From Anaerolineae bacterium (lineage in GTDB: Bacteria; Chloroflexota; Anaerolineae; 4572-78; J111), in the NCBI GenBank assembly GCA_020433835.1, contig JAGRBY010000334.1, positions 1 to 7,975 of the forward strand: a stretch of DNA of 7,975 nucleotides, written 5' to 3'. The position numbers were made by a program, and so were the translations under genes. Positions within the stretch are counted from its first letter, which is position 1. The number at the start of each line of letters is the position of its first letter. The notes beneath the pieces are model-generated. The model saw only the letters and a program-made list of their open reading frames with translations, searched no databases and had not been told where the DNA came from. Positions 1-5,571 of the stretch are shown one piece after another.

Positions 1-774
1 GATGTGGGCTACAAAGTTAAAGAGATCGTTAATAGAGCTGGGGTGTCCTGTGCCAATATTGAAAACGTTTCCAGCCGCCTCAGGCGTCTGAGATGCGCGT
101 AAATTGGCTTGAACTACATCTTTAACGAAAACAAAATCACGAGTTTGTTCGCCGTCGCCGTAAATAAAAGGCAAATGCCCCTGAGACATTTTATCGACAA
201 AAATTGATATCACACCAGAATATGGGGATGAAGGATCTTGACGAGGACCATAGATGTTAAAATAACGCAGTACTACGGTTTCCAAGCCCATAGAATCATT
301 AAACAAGTGGCAGTAATGTTCAGCCGCCAGTTTACTAATTGCATAAGGGGATTGCGGGCGGGTTGGTGATGTTTCAGTTTTAGGTAATGAGGGTTCATCG
401 CCGTACACGGCGCAGGTTGAACTGAGTATCAGACGGCGAACTCCGGCATGTTTGGCTGCGGTGAGTAAAGCGAGCGTACCCAAGGCGTTAACTGTCTCGG
501 CTTCGATAGGCTTAGCCATCGACTCCGGAACGGAGACCATTGCGGCCAAGTGAAAAATGGTATCGACACCGCTAACCGCCTCGCGGATAACGGTCTCATT
601 TCTTACATCGCCCTCTATAAATTCCACCAGTTCAGATACATGCGCCAAATTTTGCAGGCGTCCGGTTGACAAGTTGTCTAAGACACGGACTCGATCGCCA
701 CGTTCTACTAACGCTTCAACGATGTGTGAACCAATAAAGCCGGCACCGCCGGTTACCAAAAATGTATTTGTCAT
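1..774 (-). CDS. NAD-dependent epimerase/dehydratase (nucleotide-sugar 4-epimerase type), 3' end missing
   Basis: This is an extended short-chain dehydrogenase/reductase, a cytoplasmic enzyme that probably epimerises or dehydrates a UDP- or dTDP-sugar for polysaccharide synthesis. Translation on the minus strand starts MTNTFLVTGGAGFIGSH, giving the Rossmann NAD motif GGAGFIG at residues 9-15. The catalytic Ser/Thr lies in SSTCAVYG (from residue 118), and the YxxxK pair is Y144 and K148 in SPYAISK. The stretch LRYFNIYGPRQDP (169-181) and GDGEQTRDF follow, which resembles the GalE and UDP-GlcNAc 4-epimerase (WbpP/TviC) branch. The 258 codons seen are open to the window edge; the family is usually about 310-330 residues, so roughly the last fifth is absent. 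The ATG at 772-774 fits the family N-terminus exactly; upstream, GGGA is only a weak ribosome site. The fold is certain, but the substrate cannot be told from sequence alone. Confidence 0.93.
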   Translation of the reverse strand, partial: MTNTFLVTGGAGFIGSHIVEALVERGDRVRVLDNLSTGRLQNLAHVSELVEFIEGDVRNETVIREAVSGVDTIFHLAAMVSVPESMAKPIEAETVNALGTLALLTAAKHAGVRRLILSSTCAVYGDEPSLPKTETSPTRPQSPYAISKLAAEHYCHLFNDSMGLETVVLRYFNIYGPRQDPSSPYSGVISIFVDKMSQGHLPFIYGDGEQTRDFVFVKDVVQANLRASQTPEAAGNVFNIGTGHPSSINDLFNFVAHI

Positions 775-804
775 TTTTGTCCCGATTTTTCTGAATTTTT
801 CTGG

Positions 805-834
805 ATTATGATTTACGTAAAAGGCAGGTGACAG
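805..834 (-). promoter_or_regulatory. Candidate sigma70-type promoter of the epimerase gene
   Basis: On the minus strand CTGTCA (829-834) and CATAAT (805-810) are separated by 18 bp and lie about 30 bp upstream of the epimerase ATG. Each hexamer is a fair but imperfect match to TTGACA/TATAAT. The -35 lies inside one arm of the inverted repeat at 826-908, so whatever binds or inserted there would affect this promoter. Prediction by eye only. Confidence 0.4.
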
Positions 835-908
835 TCACTTATTGATCATAAATCAGCATTGGATTAGCCCAAATAGGTCGATTTAGGACGTTCAAGTGAC
901 TGTCACCT
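826..908. repeat. Inverted repeat pair, 15-bp arms, each arm internally palindromic
   Basis: AGGTGACAGTCACTT (826-840) recurs as its exact reverse complement AAGTGACTGTCACCT (894-908), with 53 bp between. Each arm also contains the perfect 11-bp palindrome GTGACAGTCAC (GTGAC-A-GTCAC). Outside the arms, similarity continues weakly (AAAGG on both sides, offset by two bases on the left). No target-site duplication or open reading frame is visible. It may be a small non-autonomous or REP-like element, or a pair of binding sites for a dimeric regulator acting on the epimerase promoter. It is not a normal terminator, because the loop is long and no U-tract follows. Confidence 0.75.
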
Positions 909-948
909 TTAGAACTGCGTAAGTCCTATGGGTAAAAAGTAATTTGTG

Positions 949-1641
949 TTAGATATGCGACTCAAAGCGATAACCAACGTATTGTTCATTGAGGAGATAA
1001 ACAGGATTTTTTGGATCGGGTTCTAGCTTACGACGGAGATGCCAAATGTAAACACGTAAGTAATCGACATCATCAATATATTCAAAACCCCAAACTTTTT
1101 CAAGTAGTTGGCGGGTTTCGATGATGCGGCCTTTGTTTTGAACTAAAAGCTCTAACAATTTGTACTCTGTAGGGGTCAATTTCACAGCTTTGCCGTTAAC
1201 TTCGATGCGTCGTGTCTCAAGATCGATAAATAGGTGGCTATCTTGGTAAACTAAGTTTTGAGGCAAAATAAGTTCATCACGGCTGCGGCGGAGGGTGGCT
1301 CTTACTCGGGCCAGCAGTTCACCGGTACGGAAGGGTTTGGTAAGGTAGTCATCGGCTCCATAATCAAGCCCTTTAATGACATCCTCTTCTCGTCCCAAGC
1401 CTGAGAGCATAATAATAGGGGTGTCGGCCATTTCGCGAACACGCTGGCAGACTTGATAACCGTTAAGACGAGGCATTGTTATATCTAAAATAATTAAATC
1501 GGGATGGTTTTCGAAAAACTGACGAATTCCTTCTTGACCATCAGGAGCAGTGGTTACACGATACCCTTCAGTCAGCAAACTGTGCTGAACAATTTGGGTA
1601 AAATTGGGATCGTCATCAATAACCAAAATTTTATCGTTCAC
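949..1641 (-). CDS. OmpR/PhoB-family response regulator (receiver plus winged-helix DNA-binding domain)
   Basis: This is a cytoplasmic transcription regulator of 230 residues, the normal length for the OmpR/PhoB family. The receiver domain covers about residues 3-118, with acidic residues D9-D11, phospho-acceptor D53 (in LIILDITMP), switch residues S80 and Y99, and K102 in the KPF motif. A winged-helix domain follows at about 130-228, including KLTPTEYKLLELL, the recognition-helix region VDYLRVYIWHLRRKL and the terminal wing hairpin YVGYRF. All phosphorylation residues are intact, so it should respond to a kinase. None lies next to it in this orientation; the kinases about 1.5 kb away are in a separate operon that has its own receiver. 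The start is GTG at 1639-1641, supported by AGGAGA (1648-1653) seven bases upstream. The regulon is unknown, but the gene shares a divergent promoter region with a membrane protease. Confidence 0.96.
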   Translation of the reverse strand: MNDKILVIDDDPNFTQIVQHSLLTEGYRVTTAPDGQEGIRQFFENHPDLIILDITMPRLNGYQVCQRVREMADTPIIMLSGLGREEDVIKGLDYGADDYLTKPFRTGELLARVRATLRRSRDELILPQNLVYQDSHLFIDLETRRIEVNGKAVKLTPTEYKLLELLVQNKGRIIETRQLLEKVWGFEYIDDVDYLRVYIWHLRRKLEPDPKNPVYLLNEQYVGYRFESHI

Positions 1642-1647
1642 CTAATC

Positions 1648-1653
1648 TCTCCT
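1648..1653 (-). promoter_or_regulatory. Ribosome binding site fixing the GTG start of the response regulator
   Basis: AGGAGA on the minus strand ends about 6-7 bases before the GTG at 1639-1641. It is the only strong Shine-Dalgarno match nearby and decides in favour of a non-ATG start. Confidence 0.8.
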
Positions 1654-1773
1654 GTGGTATGTGTCCAATTCTGACTGAAGACAGAGTGTCGATGGTCATA
1701 GGTTGGGGTATCTAGCAACTTCATCATTTGTTAAATAGCATTACTTCTAACCGGTTTTTGACCTGTGGGTCCT

Positions 1774-1803
1774 ATTATAACCTAATTACCCCCTTGCTGA
1801 CAA
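1774..1803 (-). promoter_or_regulatory. Strong candidate sigma70-type promoter of the response regulator
   Basis: On the minus strand TTGTCA (1798-1803) and a perfect TATAAT (1774-1779) are separated by 18 bp. Transcription would start near 1767, leaving a leader of about 125 nt before the GTG. The promoter is straddled by the C5/G5 dyad at 1784-1815. Confidence 0.7.
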
Positions 1804-1815
1804 TGGGGGTTAATT
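1784..1815. promoter_or_regulatory. Dyad overlapping the regulator promoter (candidate operator)
   Basis: AATTACCCCC (1784-1793) faces GGGGGTTAATT (1805-1815), an inverted repeat with one extra base in the right arm. The inner TTG/CAA can extend pairing. It covers the spacer and the -35 of the response regulator promoter, where a bound protein would block polymerase. No A/T tail suited to termination follows for the flanking genes. The identity of a binding protein is unknown; autoregulation is possible but is inference. Confidence 0.55.
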
Positions 1816-1905
1816 GGGAAAAAAGTGTTAGTCACGTATAGTAAAATCATCCTACTTTTTTTGTCAACGCTTACCGTTGAAGCCGTATGGGTTTTCATTG
1901 TCGAA

Positions 1906-1934
1906 TTGTTGAGACACTTATAAGTAGGTATGAT
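1906..1934 (+). promoter_or_regulatory. Candidate sigma70-type promoter of the M50B-like protease gene
   Basis: TTGTTG (1906-1911) and TATGAT (1929-1934) are separated by exactly 17 bp. The predicted start near 1941 leaves a leader of about 32 nt before the ATG at 1973. A small dyad, TCAACG/CGTTGA (1864-1869 and 1875-1880), lies upstream of the -35. Confidence 0.55.
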
Positions 1935-1972
1935 ACAGTAGGTCTAAAATTTTCTATAAGATGCAATAGGTT

Positions 1973-2776
1973 ATGGATAACAACAACTTCTCTAAAAATA
2001 GGTCTTTAAATGAGACAATTAGTCATCAGCAAACGTTGATTTTAATTGGGCTAGCCGGTTTAGCGGCTATTGTGTTGGCCGTAATACCTTGGCTTGAACC
2101 ACTGAACTATTCTTTTCGGCTGCTGATCACGCTGGTTCATGAGTTAGGGCATGGATTAGCCGCACTGCTAACGGGCGGAACGTTTATCCGGTTTGTCGTG
2201 TTTTCGGATGGCTCAGGCCTAGCCTATACGGCCGGCGGCTGGCGTTTTTTGGTGATTCCGGCCGGATATTTGGGAGTGGCGCTCTTTGGGGCGATTTTAA
2301 TTATGTTAGGTCGCAATCACCGCTGGAGCCGTATAGCGATGGTGGTTATTGGTCTGGTTATGGTTCTTTTTTCGCTGCGCTACGGCACTCCGAGCATTTT
2401 CACCGATCAACTGCTGAGCGGGGTACTAACAACGGTGAGTGGTGTCTTTTTTGGCGGTCTCTTTTTACTGGTGGCTTTCAAAGCGTCGGATCGATGGATT
2501 GTTTTTTTGCTTCATTTTATCGCGATCCAAGCCGGATTGACTGCGTTTTCTGATATAGTCACCGTTATCGGCTTATCGGTTCCTTCACTTACACCAGCCC
2601 GTAGCGATGCCCAGTCGATGGCGGATTTGACCTATATTCCAGCTATTGTGTGGGCCGTGCTGTGGGCGATTATTGCTACAGTATTTATAGTAAGCGCCGT
2701 TTGGTTCACCTGGCTAAGACCAAGCCGTATTCAGGTACGGGCTACTGATAAATCTCCCAGACGCCTTCCCCTCTGA
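1973..2776 (+). CDS. M50B-like membrane zinc metalloprotease
   Basis: This is a 267-residue multi-pass membrane protein with a HELGH zinc motif (H56, E57, H60) inside a hydrophobic segment, followed by the GG of LLTGG. This is the pattern of the M50B-like peptidase family, related to site-2 intramembrane proteases. Hydrophobic segments lie near 21-39, 48-67, 92-113, 119-137, 150-169, 175-201 and 221-247. AGYLG (97-101), FSD (192-194) and SDAQSMADLTYIPAIVW (211-227) match features I associate with this family; D194 is a candidate third zinc ligand (inference). The N-terminus (1-20) is polar and the C-terminal tail basic (RPSRIQVR, then KSPRRLPL). No PDZ domain or signal peptide is seen. The ATG at 1973 has only a weak AATAGG upstream. 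The last 35 bp overlap the receiver gene on the opposite strand. Whether it cleaves a regulator, as site-2 proteases do, is not known. Confidence 0.85.
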   Translation: MDNNNFSKNRSLNETISHQQTLILIGLAGLAAIVLAVIPWLEPLNYSFRLLITLVHELGHGLAALLTGGTFIRFVVFSDGSGLAYTAGGWRFLVIPAGYLGVALFGAILIMLGRNHRWSRIAMVVIGLVMVLFSLRYGTPSIFTDQLLSGVLTTVSGVFFGGLFLLVAFKASDRWIVFLLHFIAIQAGLTAFSDIVTVIGLSVPSLTPARSDAQSMADLTYIPAIVWAVLWAIIATVFIVSAVWFTWLRPSRIQVRATDKSPRRLPL

Positions 2777-3152
2777 TAATGCGGCGAACTTGATCGGGAA
2801 AACGATTGCGGTTAAGTGGTTTGCCTAAAAAACCGTCAAATCCGGCTTCTTGGGTTTTTGGTAATTCAGTGCTGGCATCTCGAGCGGTAACGGCAATAAC
2901 GGGAATATCCTTGAGATTGGGATCGGCGCGTAATGCCTTGAGAACTTCATAGCCATCGGCATCGGGCAAACCCAAGTCTAAAAAAACCACATCCAGTTTG
3001 GGCATGCTTTTAGCTCGCTCGATAGCGGAGTCAGCAAACCGCTCCATGATTGTGCGCAGGCCCAGGCGGCGAAGCATAACCGAGATGATAGCCAAACCGG
3101 ACGCATCGTCTTCAACAACTAAGGCGCTATAATTCTTTAAATCTTCAGCCAT
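2742..3152 (-). CDS. Single-domain response regulator (CheY/DivK-like receiver)
   Basis: This is a cytoplasmic receiver of 136 residues with no output domain. Its key residues are complete: acidic pair D15/D16 after E14, phospho-acceptor D59 (VVFLDLGLPD), T89 in AVTAR, aromatic F108 and K111 in GKP. Only about 15 residues follow the last receiver helix, so it must act through protein contact, as CheY and DivK do, or pass phosphate to another protein. It is the last gene of the operon. AAGGAAAAG (3155-3163) serves as its ribosome site and overlaps the stop codon of the kinase before it, 9 nt upstream, which points to coupled translation and to one or both upstream kinases as its partner. Its 3' end overlaps the convergent protease gene by 35 bp. 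Confidence 0.93.
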   Translation of the reverse strand: MAEDLKNYSALVVEDDASGLAIISVMLRRLGLRTIMERFADSAIERAKSMPKLDVVFLDLGLPDADGYEVLKALRADPNLKDIPVIAVTARDASTELPKTQEAGFDGFLGKPLNRNRFPDQVRRIIRGEGVWEIYQ

Positions 3153-3154
3153 AT

Positions 3155-3163
3155 CTTTTCCTT
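3155..3163 (-). promoter_or_regulatory. Ribosome binding site of the receiver gene, overlapping the kinase stop
   Basis: AAGGAAAAG on the minus strand lies just before ATATG and includes two bases of the TAA (3162-3164) that ends the 802-residue kinase. Translation of the two genes is likely coupled. Confidence 0.7.
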
Positions 3164-5570
3164 AATTTTTATGTCCATTTGTTGATTGCATCAGCCGGAT
3201 AGGCAGCATTACCATAAACGTTGTTCCCTGACCGGACTCGCTTAACCAATCGATCTGACCGCCATGTAACTCCACTAAGGCCTTGGTTATCGGCATACTC
3301 AAACCAGGTCCTAAATTTTGATCGGCATCCATGAGACCATCACTCATAAACTGCTGAAAGAGTGTGGGCCTCAGGCGCGCATCGATACCGGGGCCAGTAT
3401 CGGCGATGGTGATCATAATCTTGCCTTTTTCAGACCATATATTCAAACGAATAGTGCCGGCTTGTGTAAATTTTGCGGCGTTAAAGAGTAAGTTTAGTAA
3501 AATTTGGCGCATGCGTAAGCGATCAATGGCAATTTCGGGCAAATCCGGAGCAACTTCTATAATTAGTTCAACGGGTTTATCCTCAATTCGCTGCTCGATA
3601 ATCGGTGTAATTTCGGTAACAATGGATGCCAAATTGCCCGGTTGTCGATACAGCTTCATCTGTCCGGCTTCAATCTTACTCATATCAAGAATATTATTGA
3701 TTATAAGCAAAAGTTTTTCAGCGCTTTCCAGGGCGCGCTCTAAATGATCTCTCTGCTCGTGATTGAGGTGGGCTTCATCATCATCAAGTACAAATCCAAT
3801 GTAGTTAATGATACCGTTTAGGGGGGTGCGCAATTCATGGGTTACGTGAGCCAAAAATCGACTCTTTAAGCGAGTCAACTCCTCGATTGTGTGGATATTC
3901 TCATCAAGTTCAAAGCTCCACATAGCCAGCGAAATCTGCTTTTTCAACTCATCAATAATTTCCAGCTCTTTGGTGGTAAAAAGTTTACCGTCGATTTTTC
4001 CGCCGAGGTACAAATTACCGACATTGAGATTGTTCACCGTTAATGGATAAGCAAGGGTGTGACGAATATTCGACTTTTTGTCACGTGATGTAATTTCTGC
4101 ACTTCGCAGTCTGAAGTCAGACGGGAGATCGAGACCCACCAAGCGCTCTAAATCACGCCGAGTCTCTACCTTTGTAAGATTGCGTGAAACAATACGATAA
4201 CCGTTTCGAAACTCATCAATACTGCCGTAGATTAAATCAGCCGTTAAGTTATGCAAATTGATGTAAAGCAATCGCACAATAAAGAAAAGGGCCGTGCCGA
4301 TGAGAATGATGGGAATATCTTGCCAATAGATGAGATCGAAGCTTGTTAAAGAGGGATTAAGAATGGTGATTAAACAAATATACCCTAACAACCCTATTAA
4401 CAACGTGCGTAAATATAATAAGTAAGATCGCTGGGCAATTTTGAAGCCAAAATCTTCATAGCGAATGGCTAGCCAAATGATAGCAAACGGAATACCGGCA
4501 GCCCAATAACGCGTAGCTATAGTGGAAAGCAGTTGAGGATGTGTTTCGGGGTTTAACGAAAGATGAACCAAGAGTAAACAGGTTGGTAAGGTTAAGCCTA
4601 TCATCAAAACAAAAACACGGATTCTGATTAACTGAGACCGCGCTTTGAATAAGATGCCAAACAAGAGAAGCAATGCGCTTACAACGTAAACAACTGTGTA
4701 AGCATCAATAACCGTTACAAAATTACGATGGGCTATAGGGTCGCCGAACAATTGTGTGAGATGGATCACGCCTGGCACGATAGGGAGGTAGATCAAAGGC
4801 AGTAAAAAGGGCCAATCGGTTAGATCCTTTTTTGACTGGTATAATACCAGCAGCAAATGCAAAAGCAGAGACGGCAGAACAATTCGACCAATAAGCGCCA
4901 GCGTTAAGGACAATATCGCCAGTTGGCCGGTAACAAAGCCAGGAAAACTTACTAAATGAAAAGCCAACGCCAAACAAAACAGAGCGAATAACCGTACTGA
5001 AAATAATTCATACCCAATATAGATGATGGTCCCGGCTGTAATTAATATTAAAACCCCAACTAAAGCCGGAATGGCCGCCATCTGAATAAAGTCTTGCCAC
5101 TGAAACAGGAGCACCGGCATTTCTATGGAATTTAACTCGCCGTTCGCTCCCATAAACGTATACGTAACCATTTCACCTTCATGCTGCTGTAGATAATTCA
5201 CCAACCAGGCCGAAGACGGCACCGGCTGCTGATCCACTGCAACGATAATGGTTCCCTTTTTCACAATTGTAGCTTGATTGCGATCAGCGGGGGTATCGAG
5301 CAAATTATCAGGATCGGTTATCAAAAAGCTATTTTCAATAATAACCCGATTTTGATGCAAAAATCCGGCATATGGACGGCCAACCCATTGCGCGTTGGCC
5401 TCTAAGCTAAATGCCACATAAAGCAGCGTTAAGCCAATACAGGTTAAAAAGAAATTGCGCCAGATGAGCGACCAAACCAAACTTGAAAAGAAACGTTTCG
5501 TTCTCCAAAGCGCGATTTGGACTTTTCGCCACTTCTTTAAATTTTCCGGCGAATAGGTTTGAATATCCAT
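3162..5570 (-). CDS. Multi-spanning membrane sensor histidine kinase with PDZ-like outer domain
   Basis: This 802-residue kinase likely senses a signal at the membrane and phosphorylates the receiver encoded 9 nt downstream. In order: a basic cytoplasmic start; TM1 (about 37-55); an extracytoplasmic part (56-163) holding a PDZ-like fold around 95-147 (KKGTIIVAVDQQPV then a spaced LVNYL and GELNSIE); about eight or nine further TM segments between 164 and 437; a GAF-like domain (about 455-550); HisKA with H578 in HVTHELRTPL; and HATPase_c with N-box N697 (LLNLLFNAAKFT), DTGPG (724-728) and lid LGPGLSMP (753-760). The lid has serine where GxGLG is usual. No receiver is fused. The ATG follows the stop of the preceding kinase by one base and lacks a clear ribosome site, suggesting coupled translation. 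The ligand is unknown; the PDZ reading rests on pattern only. Confidence 0.92.
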   Translation of the reverse strand: MDIQTYSPENLKKWRKVQIALWRTKRFFSSLVWSLIWRNFFLTCIGLTLLYVAFSLEANAQWVGRPYAGFLHQNRVIIENSFLITDPDNLLDTPADRNQATIVKKGTIIVAVDQQPVPSSAWLVNYLQQHEGEMVTYTFMGANGELNSIEMPVLLFQWQDFIQMAAIPALVGVLILITAGTIIYIGYELFSVRLFALFCLALAFHLVSFPGFVTGQLAILSLTLALIGRIVLPSLLLHLLLVLYQSKKDLTDWPFLLPLIYLPIVPGVIHLTQLFGDPIAHRNFVTVIDAYTVVYVVSALLLLFGILFKARSQLIRIRVFVLMIGLTLPTCLLLVHLSLNPETHPQLLSTIATRYWAAGIPFAIIWLAIRYEDFGFKIAQRSYLLYLRTLLIGLLGYICLITILNPSLTSFDLIYWQDIPIILIGTALFFIVRLLYINLHNLTADLIYGSIDEFRNGYRIVSRNLTKVETRRDLERLVGLDLPSDFRLRSAEITSRDKKSNIRHTLAYPLTVNNLNVGNLYLGGKIDGKLFTTKELEIIDELKKQISLAMWSFELDENIHTIEELTRLKSRFLAHVTHELRTPLNGIINYIGFVLDDDEAHLNHEQRDHLERALESAEKLLLIINNILDMSKIEAGQMKLYRQPGNLASIVTEITPIIEQRIEDKPVELIIEVAPDLPEIAIDRLRMRQILLNLLFNAAKFTQAGTIRLNIWSEKGKIMITIADTGPGIDARLRPTLFQQFMSDGLMDADQNLGPGLSMPITKALVELHGGQIDWLSESGQGTTFMVMLPIRLMQSTNGHKN

Positions 5571-5571
5571 A

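Larger units (their letters stand above)
775..948. other. Intergenic region between the response regulator and the epimerase
   Basis: This 174-bp gap separates two minus-strand genes. It contains the 826-908 inverted repeat and the candidate epimerase promoter. I see no terminator hairpin with a T-run behind the regulator gene and no small gene, so read-through from the regulator into the epimerase cannot be excluded. Confidence 0.6.
1642..1972. other. Divergent control region between response regulator and protease
   Basis: This 331-bp region contains back-to-back promoters (1774-1803 minus and 1906-1934 plus), the C5/G5 dyad (1784-1815) and a 6-bp dyad at 1864-1880. The minus-strand leader holds a short open frame (1638-1727) without a ribosome site. 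I see no RNA gene. Confidence 0.6.

Noticed and set aside
557..811. Plus-strand open frame of 84 codons
   Set aside because: It lies antisense within the epimerase gene, has low-complexity Ser/Thr-rich translation and no family resemblance.
826..908. Reading the inverted repeat as a rho-independent terminator
   Set aside because: The loop would be 53 nt, the arms are self-palindromic, and there is no U-tract directly after the stem on either strand.
1784..1815. Reading the C5/G5 dyad as a terminator
   Set aside because: It lies between two divergent genes, where no transcript needs to end, and it overlaps a well-formed promoter.
3364..3747. Plus-strand open frame of 127 codons
   Set aside because: It is antisense to the HisKA/HATPase part of the larger kinase, whose frame is clearly the coding one.
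4723..4977. Minus-strand open frame of 84 codons in another frame of the larger kinase
   Set aside because: It overlaps coding sequence for TM segments of the kinase and has no ribosome site or recognisable domain.
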